Positions 37,327 to 48,817 of a stretch of 64,000 nt of DNA are shown one piece after another (positions within the stretch are counted from its first letter, which is position 1; the number at the start of each line of letters is the position of its first letter). Made by a program: the position numbers and the translations under genes. Under the pieces are notes generated by a model that made no database searches, was not told where the DNA came from, and worked only from the letters and a program-made list of their open reading frames with translations. This stretch comes from Hybos culiciformis. Its lineage: Eukaryota; Arthropoda; Insecta; Diptera; Hybotidae. The stretch lies in the NCBI GenBank assembly GCA_964007475.1, contig OZ023273.1, positions 16,319,922-16,383,921 of the forward strand, written 5' to 3'.

Positions 37327-38267
37327 AAAAACAACCTAAGGTTAAACATCTCGAAATGCCAATGTATTTCATTCGGCCGTAAGTTGCATCCTATTTTACA
37401 CCAGTATGGTGTTTATGGGTTGGACATAAACAGAGTAGAGGTTGTAAGAGACCTTGGGATTTTCTGTGATCCAAAATTGAATTTTAAGCATCATTACAAT
37501 GCAGTGATTAGCAAGGCAAATTCTATGTTGGGTTTTGTGAAAAGATGGTCAAAGGAGTTTTGTAATCCTAGAATAACATCTGCATTATATATATCGTTGG
37601 TTAGGCCTTTGTTAGAAATTTCAAGTCAGGATTGGTCCCCTTATTTCAGGACGGACATAGCTAGAATTGAGTCTGTTCAGCGTAAATTTTCAAACTTTGC
37701 GATGATTGGCCTTCAATCAATTGCTTCACCTTTCCTGGATCACCTCTCTTATAGTGAGAGATTGGCGAAATTAAATTTGTTTTCACTAGAACGTAGAAGA
37801 GAGGTGGCTGATGTGGTGTTCTTACACCAACTGATCGTAGGTAATATAAATAGTCCTAGTCTCTTAGCATGTGTAGATATAAGAGTCCCAAATAGAACTC
37901 TCAGAAGTATGCCTCTATTTAATGCAAAATACCATCGAACATCTTATGGCATGGGTGAACCGTTGTCGAGGTTGATCAAAACGGCTAATGATAATGACGA
38001 AAATTTCAATTTTAACCTTAGTAAGGACGCGTTGAGGAAGAGTCTTTACAGGAGTTGATTGGAGGGTTGGTTTGTGCGGTGACTGTTGGACTGACTGAAT
38101 TATGTTTCAGGTTTTGAATACATCGTTATCTTTTTGTAATGAATGTATAGTGCAATGTTATATTTTCATTTTGTTTTTATATTAATAGTTTCCTAATGTG
38201 ATATTGTCAAAATTTTAAATTTAATGTATTTAAACTTTGTATATGTGAGCTTGAGTTAAGCTACAGA

Positions 38268-38298
<31 letters not shown>

Positions 38299-38307
38299 AA
38301 ATAAATG
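37327..38307 (+). mobile_element. 5'-truncated jockey/CR1-type LINE with (AATA)n tail
   Basis: The element consists of the C-terminal part of a non-LTR reverse transcriptase frame (to the TGA at 38058), about 210 bp of 3' UTR and a tail of ten or so AATA units at 38267-38307. In-frame homology begins near 37330 (KNNLRLNISKCQCISFGRK) and is closed upstream by a TAA at 37309-37311, outside the element, so the 5' end is truncated as is usual for LINEs. A clear target-site duplication was not found. The GC content is visibly higher than the flanks, consistent with an insertion not yet decayed to local composition. Confidence 0.85.
37330..38058 (+). pseudogene. Truncated reverse transcriptase of a jockey/CR1-type LINE
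   Basis: This encodes about 240 residues with no internal stop or frameshift. Visible features in order are LNISKCQCISF (the end of the palm, usual form LNxxKCxxxxF), RVEVVRDLGIFCDPKLNF (usual form xDLGVxxDxxLxFxxH), then ANSMLGFVKRW, ALYISLVRPLLE and a thumb-like tail ending KSLYRS. The catalytic FxDD box and the endonuclease domain are missing because of the 5' truncation. It can therefore not be active. Within 37384-38058 the frame begins with TTG, not ATG, so no start codon should be inferred. Confidence 0.85.
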
Positions 38308-38341
38308 ATTCTATAATGATTTCATCTAATGACAAAATGAA

Positions 38342-38361
38342 TTTCAACGTTAACGTCGAAA
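38342..38361. repeat. 20-bp near-perfect palindrome
   Basis: TTTCAACGTTAACGTCGAAA equals its own reverse complement except at one symmetrical pair. It lies 35 bp past the LINE tail. It could be a binding site or the end of another repeat, or chance. Confidence 0.5.
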
Positions 38362-38469
38362 TTACTCGATTTTTTTTTTTTATTAAAGTTACCAAATCAC
38401 TAGGTGGGATACCTTTCATACTATAAGAAGTATGAATTTGTTAATGAGGACAGGAAGTTTAGACGGGAT

Positions 38470-38640
38470 TAAAAAGTGGGACAGTTAGTAGGCAATCATT
38501 TACACTCTTCTTAAAGCGGCGCAAGTCGTAAATCAAGCGTCAGCCAGCTGTCGGGAACAATTTTGATGGGAGACTCCCTTACATCTCATCCATAGTATTC
38601 GCTATATCCCAGGGGATACAACGCAAAAAAAACTTTTGTT
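38470..38640 (+). mobile_element. Candidate SINE with 5S-rRNA-like internal promoter
   Basis: This 170-bp segment is markedly richer in G and C than its surroundings. It contains AAATCAAGCGTCAG...GTCGGG and then TTTTGATGGGAGACTCCC. These resemble, in order and spacing, the 5S rRNA box A (AAGTTAAGCAACGTCGGG), intermediate element and box C (GGATGGGAGACC). A run of A follows at about 38624. It starts about 160 bp after the LINE tail, which could supply the retrotransposition machinery. The similarity was judged by eye and could be coincidental. Confidence 0.35.
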
Positions 38641-38995
38641 TTTTTTTTTCAGTTAAATTTCTGACTCAATTTATTTTTTAGATACATTAAGTGTCAAAAT
38701 TTGTACACAATCAGTAAATATACGCCCTCTAGGGATATTTTGTACCTCATGTTTTATATAAACGTTAAAGGTTGACATTAATAAATAAGTTTCGCAACTT
38801 CAAAGTTTTAAATTCTTTACAATTTGCGGAACATTTCTTAAAAAATTACTTTGAGGTTGGAGCACGTATTTAAGTATTTAGTATTATAGTTAAAATTAAA
38901 TTGTAACAGGTTTACCCATTTTATGTACATAATATGTATAATTGAATATAACACAAATTTATAAATATAGTAGTTAATAAATGTTTTAAACTTAC

Positions 38996-39076
38996 GATGA
39001 GTCACGAGAGCCCTTGACGCTCTTTTCGGAATCATGTCGCCGTCTCTTGATGTCATGGTGATGTTTCTTATTATGT
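38996..39076 (-). CDS. Internal coding exon, basic His/Arg/Lys-rich (RS-like protein)
   Basis: The exon is bounded by a CAATTTTAG acceptor (AG at 39078-39077) and a GTAAGT donor (from 38995). It is 81 bp long, enters in phase 2 and leaves in phase 2. Joined to the preceding exon it reads P-HNKKHHHDIKRRRHDSEK followed by SVKGSRDSS. This continues the basic, serine-containing composition of the previous exon, which supports the frame. A different frame on the same strand, 38838-39056, has an ATG but is a shadow. The next exon, which must accept phase 2, was not identified. Confidence 0.65.
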
Positions 39077-39582
39077 CTAAAATTGAATGTTAAAAAAATA
39101 TTCTGTTAATTAATCTTTAAAATAATCAGAAAATTCAAAATTTCAATAGCCGACCTTTAAATTTAAAAGCAAATATTTGGTTAAGTTCTCATATTCGACA
39201 AATTATATACATATATAAATATGAAACAAAAATAATTCCATATCTAAAATAATTTTAGGTAGGGCGTGAATTACATTTAAGATTAGGCGTGAGTTACATT
39301 AAAGATGACAATTTTTTTTTGTTGACTAATCTTTTTTTTTTATTACAGAAACAAACAAAAATAATTCTAAAATTACTATTGAGATAAAAGTTTCAACTTT
39401 CTTGTTCACTAGCAAAAATTAAAGGTTCGAAATTGTTGTGTGTTTCTTTTATTATGAAATGACATTAGTGCTTAAGATAACAATATTTTTTCTATTCTTT
39501 TTAATCCTTTTCATTCAAGAAAAAGCCTAGGTTTTATTGAGTTAATTCTATCCAATACAACTCAAAAATGTAAAATACATAC
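39077..39582 (-). other. Intron between the two RS-like exons
   Basis: This 506-bp AT-rich interval starts with GTATGT and ends with a pyrimidine-containing ATTTTAG on the minus strand. Two near-identical short segments, GGCGTGAATTACAT and GGCGTGAGTTACAT, lie 25 bp apart near 39262-39302. Nothing else is seen in it. Confidence 0.6.
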
Positions 39583-39698
39583 GGCGACGACGGTGGTGAT
39601 GATATTTCCTCCGAATCTAAACGTCTACGTTTATCCCGAAATCCCGATGATCGAGCTGGGGAATGATGTCTTCTTCTGGTTGATCTCGTACGTGGCAT
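39583..39698 (-). CDS. Coding exon for an Arg/Ser-rich N-terminal region (RS-like nuclear protein)
   Basis: This 116-bp exon lies between TTTTAG (AG at 39700-39699) and GTATGT (from 39582) on the minus strand. Its first codon is ATG, immediately after the acceptor, and it encodes MPRTRSTRRRHHSPARSSGF, then RDKRRRLDSEEISSPPSSP, ending in phase 2. RS, SP and KRRR motifs suggest nuclear localisation and a substrate or member of the SR-protein phosphorylation network. The ATG may be an internal Met when the exon at 46355-46498 is spliced on (phase 0 fits exactly), or the start codon when a non-coding leader is used. RS-rich N-termini occur in CLK/Doa kinases, cyclin-L/CDK11-type proteins and splicing factors. 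I cannot choose among these. No kinase sequence is visible in the window. Confidence 0.7.
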
Positions 39699-42600
39699 CT
39701 AAAATTAGAAAAAAAAATTAATAATAAATTAGACAAAATAAAATTTGACTTAACTAATTGCCATCAACTTTAATAGATTTTTTGTCAAATCAACATTTTT
39801 TTTTTCTTTTTGGATTAAAATTTTATTAATTATAAAATATTAATCATTATCGATTTGTAAATGTAACAGCAGAAATCTGTAATTAACAAATTGATTTCCA
39901 AAAAACAAAATGAGTATTTCATAAGATATTAAACTGTTTGTAATTAATTGTAGGTTGATAAGCAACAGAATAAAATATATTTTTTATTAAAATTTTTGTG
40001 GGAGTGAAAATTTACTTTAAATCTTAGTTAAAAATTTAAGATATTTCACTGACATGAACAAAACGTGTAATGGTGTAAAGGTTTTTTGATTTCTGAATTA
40101 ATAAAATATAGTTAAATGATTCTTGCATAATATCTATTTATCTCTAAAATACATGACTTTCATTCGGCGTAAAGTACTTGGTTATCTAAGAATTTAATTC
40201 AAACAGTGAAACAATTATTTGAACTTCATTAAATTTTGAATACATAATTTCTATCAAAAGAACAGCTTAGTAGAGGAAAACGCAGGAAATTCAAAAAATT
40301 CTGACCTTAATATGAAACTTTTTTCCTGTTTAACAGTGAGTTCTAAACTACCCACCAACGAATTTTACGTATTATTCAAATAAAAGTAACGACACACATT
40401 TTCTACAATATTTTTAATCAACATTTATTTGAGTAGTATTTTATAAGTTTTATACGATATATCTTATATGAACTTTATTTTTCCAAATCAACTGATAATA
40501 TAGTTGGAGGCACTTAATTGCCAAAAAAAGTTCAATAATTTTATATTTAAATATGTTCTTAATATTTTGATCGAAAGCAAAAAATAAACTCTAATGTTAC
40601 GAAGAAAAGTTCGACAATAAGCCAGCCATCTGACGTATGTTATTATGTACATAAGTATGATTTTGTCAATTAAATCATAATAATGAAGAAACAAAAAAAT
40701 TGTAAAAACTATACTTTCTCTGTGACAAATGTTAATAAACATATATGGCATATCAAGGATTCAATATTCTTTAATCTTACTTAATTGACAGTTTGTGTTG
40801 AAAAAGTAAATAATAATAAAAAAAATAATAGCAAACAATCTTGATAAGTTTGAAAATGAATATTTTTCAAAAATTTCAATTAAATTTAAACAAATGAATA
40901 GGTAAATAATAAAATCGTGGTTTCTATTTAATTTCACGTAGGTTGGAAGTATTTTTTCTTAAATTATTTCTATAAAATTTTGCTTTTATGAATTTGAAAA
41001 AGAAGTGAAGTATCCTTATGTTTCGTTTTTTTTTTTTTTTAATTTTATTTTGGCAATAGCAATTTATTTTCAAAAAAAAAATTGTGTAATATGATTAAAA
41101 AGTGAAAATTTAAATTTTTATTCTTATTTTGGGAAAAGAAAGTAATTAATTTCAATTCAGTTTTTTTTTTTTTGAGAATAATGAGTGAAAGTATTTTGTC
41201 GTTAAAATTAATGAATTAAAGATAAGGATTTTTTTTTTACTTTCTTTCATAAGATATCTATTTACTTAACCAAAAAAAAAATAAATATTTCAAATGATAA
41301 AAGAAACATTTTAAATCCAGAAAATGAAATGAGTCGAAATTGAGTCATACTAAAAAAAAATGTACCTACTTCAAATTACAAACTAAAAATTATTGCTGAC
41401 TTTGAGAAACTTCAATTTTTAATTTTAGATTTAAAATTAAATTAAGTACTTAATTAATATACTTTGTTTTTTAGAATTTATAAAATAAATAATTCTTGTT
41501 GTAATATTTGAAATGAAAAATTGTAAATGTCACAACTTGATTTGAGATCTTATAGTAAACTATGTATGTACTATGTTTCTTGAGGATATTATAAACATTT
41601 GAAATTAATGATGATGGAACCAGGAACATACATATTTTAAATTAATACTAACTGTTACTACACAATAGTATTATGTATAAAATCAAATCTTAAAATCAAT
41701 TATAAATTGATTAAGGCAGATATTTCTCCAAATTTGTGTAAACAAAATTAATCCGCCAAAAATAAACAACATTGCAATCAAGACTTACATGTATTTATTA
41801 AAAGCAAAATATAATGAACATTTTTAATTCGATCCTATCATAAAAATTTGAATAAAAATATAAATGGTATATTTTTTTAATTTTTAAAAAATATTTTTGA
41901 TTTAATTAGGCACGCTCGATATAATGCCATAGGCACAAAAATTTAACATTAAGCTGATAAATTATAAATACAAATTGCGAAAGATGTCAACTTATATATA
42001 TCTTATGTAACTTTTTCATTTTAATGCCTGGTCCAGATGCAATTGAATATTTGAAAATAAAAAATTACATTTTAATAATATTAATATTAATTATGTGCAT
42101 TATACTTTTTGGCCTCGCCTAACTTTTTGTAATAGAAGTGAACAAAAAAAATTAATAAAAATTAAGTTTTGAAACTAAAAATAATTTTAAAAAGAAACTA
42201 CACTGGAGAAAAGTACAAATTGTCGAATTATTAGACTTCACACAAAAAAAAAAACTAAAAACAAATTGGTCATTAAATAATTACCTACTAATAAAAGGAT
42301 TTAAATTGTTATTTTTCGCTAAGATAATACCTGTAATATTAATATAGAGTAGAAATTATTCAAATTTTTGTGATATGACTAAATTGACTTGTTGTGGAAA
42401 TATTGTGATTTGATTTTTGTATATATACTTATATATATTATATATTATAAATGAATGAATAAAATGAGTAGTACTTAGTAAATTAGTGATATTATTTCTG
42501 AATACTTAAGAACAGACTAGAATATTATGTTTACTTTATTTAAAAATAATCGTCTTAATGAAATTATTAAAACGCACAACATTTTGAACATTTTATACAA

Positions 42601-44002
42601 TTTGCAAAAATAATTCCAATACAATAATATTATGTTCTTACACATTACTAGTAATACAGACATATTGAAACGATGTTCAATAGCACGATACAAATATATT
42701 TTGATTATTAAATTAAGAATCTAGGTAATTGAGCCGAAAAAATTGCTCGAATTGAAAAGTTCGCTTTAATTACTGAAAAAAAAAACTAAGTTACGAAGTA
42801 CAATAAAGCATGTGAAATATTGAAATAATTTATGAGAGCTTTTGTGCTCTTCTAGCATGTGTATTAGTTAAGTTATCACAATTAGAGTATTTTATGCATA
42901 TTTTTTTATATTAATGAACATTTATGTAAGTGTGTAAAATTAAAAAATTACTAAGTACCTAAATAGAATATTCATATCTTAGTTTATTGATTTCCTTTAT
43001 AGTAGACTATAGATTTTCTTTCGTAAGACCGAATATAGTTACAAACAACATATTTCTAGTAACTAACAACTAAAAAATAACTAATAATAAGCATTTACTA
43101 GTTTCATGTGTGTCTTAATATATTTTTATTTACATATTGTGTACATAGTAGATAAGTAATGATCCTGATTTTGCTGGTATATAAACAATTTTAGCTCTGA
43201 TAAGGACACAAAATTAAAGAAAATTAAAACTTGTAAAAATTTTATTTATTTACTTAATTTTTCTTTAAGTAATTTCAGTATTTCATTATACTTAATTTAT
43301 CTAAATCTAATTTTCAAGATTTTCCACAAATAATTTGGTTAAGATTCAAATTAAATTTTAAAAATAAGCTAAAACTGAATATGTACTGTACTTATATTTT
43401 ATATAGCTAGGTATTATATAGGTAAAATTGATAGGTAGAATTAATAAATAAAAATGTTACCGTCTAGGTATCAATAATATTAATGTGAAATGATCATAAT
43501 AGTTACTACTTAATCTTCATAAAATAAAATGAGTGCCAGTCTAGTAGGTCAAGGAAGGTAGGTATATAAACTACTTTTCGATTGTATTATGTACAGTGTT
43601 GTAGGCACATAATAGTAACCATCTTACTAAATTTTCATTTTTTTTTCTCCAAAATTTGAGCAATTTTATAGGTGTCTGTATTTTTAAGATTTAAATTGAT
43701 CGACAGGTATATACGAACGTAGATACTTGCTACGTAAACATTTGATTAAAAAAATTTAAGTCAGCTCGAACAAACTTAGAGTAAAAGGTTATTAGAAAGA
43801 GATATACAATTATTAAATCATTAAATAATTTTAAAACTTCGATTTTTTTTGTTGCTGACTGCAGTGAAGGAGTGTCAAAAATGTTGAAACTGACTGATGT
43901 TTATTTTCTATGGATAGGTATAGGATCCTAAGATACTACCTATAGATTAAAAATCTAGTTTAATATAAAATCTGGAAGCCTATGTGCTTATTTATATTTT
44001 TC

Positions 44003-44275
44003 CTCCCATCCAGAGCTCGAAGTCGATGACTTTTACCGACCACTCACTGCTAAAAGAAAATTACCAACGACCGCGACTGGAGCGACTCAAATCGGCTCCA
44101 TACTAAAAAATTTATAAAAAAAAATTTTTTTTCACTTTATTTTTTAAATTATTGAAAAAAAATCAAAAATATAGAAAAATTTCACAGCCGATTGAGGTTG
44201 ATTTTTTGGATCGACGGCGACCAATTAATTTTTTGCCAATTTCTTCGGCGATTCGAGCTCTGCTCCCATCCCAAT
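44003..44275. repeat. Diverged CpG-rich foldback, about 100-bp arms
   Basis: The left arm (44003-44102) and the reverse complement of the right arm (about 44190-44275) share CAGAGCTCGAA near the outer end and CTCAA(A)TCGGCT near the inner end. In between they share AAATTA followed by related CGACC/CGCCGTCGATCC strings. They enclose an A/T-only loop. The arms contain many CpG dinucleotides in an otherwise CpG-poor sequence. Either an old foldback transposon or a promoter-type island could explain this. Frames crossing it at 44152-44397 (plus) and 44163-44441 (minus) look open only because of the less AT-rich arms. Confidence 0.45.
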
Positions 44276-45369
44276 TATTCGTTTCGTCATTCGTCATACT
44301 TAAATTCAACTCAGCAGCAGCACCAATTAAATTTAGAGACAAATCAATATTGTCGAAATTTTTATGTTTAGTTTTTTTGTGGAATGAATATCTTTGAATT
44401 AATTTATCACGTAACGACAAAATTAGTATATAAATATGCAAGACGCAATTATAAAAAAAATAATGCTTTCAATTTCAATAAAAATTGTTGACAAAAGTTT
44501 ATAAAGAAAAATAAATTAAAAAAAAAAAAATAAAACACATCGATCTTTTCTAACCTTTTTTTTTTTTAAATTCTGCTTTTTTTTTTTTTTATTAAATTTT
44601 CCAAATTTCAAAATATAATAATTCTTGTTTTATTTTTTTTTAAAAGGTTTATATAATTTTATTTAAAATATTTTGTTATTAGAAAGGAAAATTTAATTAA
44701 TTAATTTCACCAGCAGCAGCCAAACCAAGAGTTTCCATGCAAAATGCACAAAAAATCACACTTTTTTATTGTTATCAAAAAATCAAAAGAAAAACCAGTT
44801 TTTGATATTTTTATTTTTTTTTTTTAATTTTTAAAAATGTTTTTTTATTATTTTAATTTTTTTTTTTTAGCTTAGCAATTAATGATTAAAAAAAAATAAT
44901 TTATATAAATTAAAAACAAAAATTTATTGAAGTAAATCAATTTGAAGAATTTTTTTTTCTTTTTTCACAAAATTTCAAAAGAAAATGGAAAAAATAAATA
45001 AACTTTAATTATAGTAGATAGAAAAAAAAAAAGAATAAATTTTTAATTTTTTATTTCAAGAATTCTTTTTATTCATTTCAGCAGAAAAATTTCTTAATGC
45101 TGTCTCTTTTATTCGTTTATGAAAAATATTTTTTTCTCAGTGGCTTCAATTTTGAAATATTGCTGTCTCATTTGCACTTTTCGCACAATCAATCTGCCAA
45201 TATCAAGCCATTTTCATTATCGAAAATAAAAAAAACATGGGGAAATAAAAACTTTTACGAAATTTTAAATTTCGAAATATAAAAAAATTAAAAAATGTGA
45301 CAACTTTGGATTTGGGTTGCCAGACAATTAAAAATATATTGTACAAAATATTTTTTAATTTTTTCACCA

Positions 45370-45770
45370 AAGATTTGCTCTATTTTTGATGGGGAGGTAG
45401 AGGCGATCTCCCAAATTTCAAATCTAAGACGGTTTCTGGTGAAAACCCATGTTTTAGAAATATGTAATGCCGAAACGAATATGTTTTTTTGTTTCTTAAA
45501 GACTATTCAGAAAAATTTAGGGGAGATGGTCGGGCGGTTAGACTGTCGCAAAAATATCCCAATTCAATGCACCTGCTGCTTGGTGGTCGGTTGACCTCTG
45601 CTTGTTTGCTATGCCACTTATCCCAACAGTATTCTTTTTTTTAAAACTTTGATAGGAACTAGCATATTATGAAAACTTTGAGAGGCCATATCTTCGAAAT
45701 GAGGTCATGGCTCCAAAAACGGTTTTGGATTTGGGGGTTCCAGCACCACTAAATCCAAATGTGGCATTAC
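45370..45770. repeat. Repeat-like patch with weak inverted ends and tRNA-like boxes
   Basis: CAAATCTAAGACGGTTTCTGG at about 45420-45440 and the reverse complement of 45700-45750 (CAAATCCAAAACCGTTTTTG then GAGCCATGACC) look like diverged inverted copies. Between them, GATGGTCGGGCGGTTAGAC at about 45524-45544 resembles a tRNA D-arm/A box, and CGGTTGACCTC near 45588-45598 is a poor B box. It may be an old SINE inside or beside a foldback. The 100-codon minus-strand frame at 45667-45969 and the plus-strand frame at 45707-45910 overlap it and are probably shadows. Confidence 0.3.
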
Positions 45771-46354
45771 ATAAGTATATCTTTATAATTTTTAAAATAA
45801 AGGGAAACAAAGCATACCTACATATGAACACTTGTAAAATATTACACGAATTATTGATTACTAAGCAAAATATCCATAAAAACTTTATCTTAATAAGAAT
45901 GTTAAAATAAACAGTAAAATTTATAAAACGAATCATTATTGATTTGTTGTACTTTACTTGCGTAATCAAAATAAGCCTCTGCCTTGAACTCGACTGCTTT
46001 ATTTAAAAATCCAAAACTTAGTACGAAAATTTTTATTATAAGGTACCTAGGTAGGTAGGTAATTCAGACTAGAATACCTACCCACCTTGATAGACAAAAA
46101 ACAGTCCCTCATAAAATAAATCTTTGTTTCACAAATTAAAAGAAAAAATATATCTACGGTGTTTGATATTAAAATTTGTTGCAAATATCAAATAAATTCC
46201 TTTCAAAGTTATCTGAATAATATTGATAAAAAGTTTATTACAATAATTTTCAAAAGCAATTTTGAGTCATAATGAAAACGAGCTGGCTCGATTGGGTAGA
46301 TGTATATATAAATAACTAGTTTTTAATGTGAGGTAACTTAATAGGTATACTCAC

Positions 46355-46498
46355 CTCTATTTCTCTCGCCTCAATGGCTGATATTTGTAATGTATAAAAT
46401 ATACTCCAAAATTTTGTAAAAAAAGTGTTTGTAACACGTCTTAATTGGCCTGTTAATGATTCTGTTGATTTATTTCTAATAAACATTCCGTTCCGCAT
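46355..46498 (-). CDS. First coding exon (48 codons), alternative N-terminus of the minus-strand gene
   Basis: ATG at 46498 is preceded by an in-frame TAA in a relatively GC-rich leader (about 46499-46560), and the frame runs exactly to AGAG|GTGAGT at 46354, a strong donor. It gives 48 residues starting MRNGMFIRNKSTESLTGQLR and ending ISAIEAREIE, in phase 0. This joins without a frame change to the exon at 39698, whose acceptor is also phase 0. The residues include an FFTKFWSIFY aromatic stretch, possibly a weak amphipathic or targeting segment. No family is recognised. Without the splice the frame would end after only 60 codons. It could also be the start of an unrelated gene within the same interval. 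Confidence 0.5.
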
Positions 46499-46590
46499 AC
46501 ATACGAGCGGTTAGCAAAAATTAATACACTCGGAACCCACTAGTCGCATCCACTTTTCAATTCAATCAAATCAGTTTATATGCGGTTTGT
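46499..46590 (-). promoter_or_regulatory. Candidate 5' leader/promoter of the 46.5-kb exon
   Basis: The segment directly upstream of the 46498 ATG is less AT-rich (GTGGATGCGACTAGTGGGTT and CTAACCGCTCG on the minus strand) and is followed, further upstream, by poly-A/T tracts. This composition change is what one expects for a transcribed leader next to a start site. No TATA box or initiator can be assigned with confidence. Confidence 0.3.
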
Positions 46591-48817
46591 TGTTGGTTTT
46601 TTAGGTTTTTTTTTTTTTTATAAATTTTTTTCTTATTACTTTTTATTGAATTGTGAACTATACCTAAATTGAAATAAACATTTTTCCTTTCTTACTCAAG
46701 AAATGTTCCTTAAAATGTAGTTTAATTTTTTCGGGATTTATGTAATTCTTTTTTTTATTATTATTGTTAATTAATAAAATTTAATTAATTACATTCACGA
46801 CTTCACGTATTTTATTTTAATTCATTTTTTATTCTTCTGATGCAAATGAAAACAAAATTTCATTGACAAAACAAAAAAAAATTAATTTTTTTTTCCTACT
46901 TTTTAAAACCAATCAGCTGAAAATTCGAAAAGCTTTACGGAGCTGCTTAAAGATTTGTTTCATGACTGCTAAAAATTTTTTGTATGAAATAACTGCTGAG
47001 TTTGTTTTGTCTTCAAATTCTAAAATTAAAAAAGCAATTTAACTTAACATTTATTTAATGATTTTAAAATTTTGTACGCTTACCGCAATTATTTTTATTT
47101 GAATTTTCTAATTCAATAAAAATAACACTTAACTACTAAAAATTCAAACTTATTGAATGCTTAGAAAGTATTCTCCAAAAAATTTAGAAATTATAAAACA
47201 TTTAAATTCTAAATTATAGAAATAGAAATAGAAGAAATGAAAATACTAAACAAAAACAACCAAACAAACTGAAAGCTGATGAAAAGAAAAAACTGTGTCA
47301 GCAGACAATTTATTAAAGTCGTTAACATTATCTACATATATATTTCCCCGTCCTATTTATATTTCGATTTCGCAAAAAAAGAAAAACATATTTTGTCGCT
47401 ATATATATTTATCTCATATTAATTTCGAAAACATTACAAAATCTCTATTGATTGATAGATGGCAGATCAAGCATGAAAAAATAGGTATTTGAAAAAGGAA
47501 TGAAATAAAAAGATCAAAACAAGATAGATACCTAAAATGGCTAAAATAGGTATGAGGACTGCAAAAAAGAGTGAAATCTATCTAATTGTTTTGTAACTAA
47601 GGAGGTATAAACTGCATTGTACTGCAACTGTTTACTTGAACCTACCGTAGTAATTGTTATCATTATACTTTTATCAATAATTAAAACCATGTCTACCTAC
47701 ATACAAGGAGGTCTTTAATTGCTAGGTATATATTATCCCATTAAAACTTCAAAATTATATAATGTGTACATACATTTGTAGAGAAATCACTAACCACCTT
47801 TAAAATTAACATTGTATAAATAGTAAATATTGTGAATGTGATTTTTATGTTATCAATCTTTTGAATTTCATAAAAAAAAAGGAAATATTAATTATTGCAC
47901 AGCATACTACCTAGTACCTATTTGAGTTTATTTAGTTAATTTTATCATGTTTCCATGATTTAGAATTAATATGGGCAGGTAGGTACTTATAAATAAAAAT
48001 TTTGGAATTTCATACCTCTAACCTCAATGAAAGTTCTTACAATTGTAACAACCTAGAGACTCATTTATTTATTTTTTTGAGACTTATTTATTTCATTTTA
48101 ATCTATCGGATCATAACCTTACGGATTCATATGTTTGTATGAATATACTGTAAACATATGATTTTCTTTCTAATTTTATACAATTTATTATTTCAAATTA
48201 TTTAAACAACAAAATGAAAAGAGTTTTTTTTTTATTAAATTTTTTATTTGACTTCACGCATATTGATGTTTGCATTTCTTTTTTTGGGAACCAACCTATG
48301 AAATCGTGGTTTATATTTTATTAGGGGATGAAATATTCAAGTTTTATGTTTAATCATTAAAAAAATGTTATTATAATGAATGTTGTAATGTAAATGTAAG
48401 ATATTATAAAAATTCACTATAAATGTATATCCACCAGAAAAATTAAAAAGAGGATACAAAATTGACAAGAAATCAACATGCGCGTTAAGCACAGTTTGCC
48501 GCAACTTTTTTTTTTATCACAAACATTTTAAATGAGGAAATAATTTCTCCATTTCGCTTTTTTAGAGAAAAATTATTATAAATGTCTTATTGTGGTAATT
48601 TTGAATATTAATAATTCGGTATACTTAGGAACAAAAAAACTTATTATATCTAACCTATCTGCAGGAATTTAATTAGAATAGTTGTTGATGACAGAATGCC
48701 TAAATTTGGAAAAATATATCCGGCAGTAATTAAAACACAATGTTATTTCTTATTATTAATATAATATTTAAATTTTTTCATAAAATTAAGGATCTTGTAA
48801 ACATAACATATTGTATA

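Larger units (their letters stand above)
39701..46354 (-). other. Probable 6.7-kb first intron, with foldback relics
   Basis: If the exon at 46355-46498 splices to 39698, this whole interval is intron. It holds no exon I can support. It includes a diverged inverted-repeat patch (44003-44275), a homopolymer-rich tract (about 44440-45060) and a repeat-like patch (45370-45770). Minus-strand codons METLGLAAAG at about 44706-44737, before a possible GTGAAA donor, could be a small alternative first exon, but there is no further support. Confidence 0.5.

Noticed and set aside
38838..39056. 72-codon minus-strand frame with an ATG
   Set aside because: It is another frame across the RS-like exon 38996-39076 and runs into the intron.
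44152..44441. Overlapping frames on both strands at 44.2-44.4 kb
   Set aside because: They lie largely in or just beyond the arm of a diverged inverted repeat; openness is explained by the lower AT content there.
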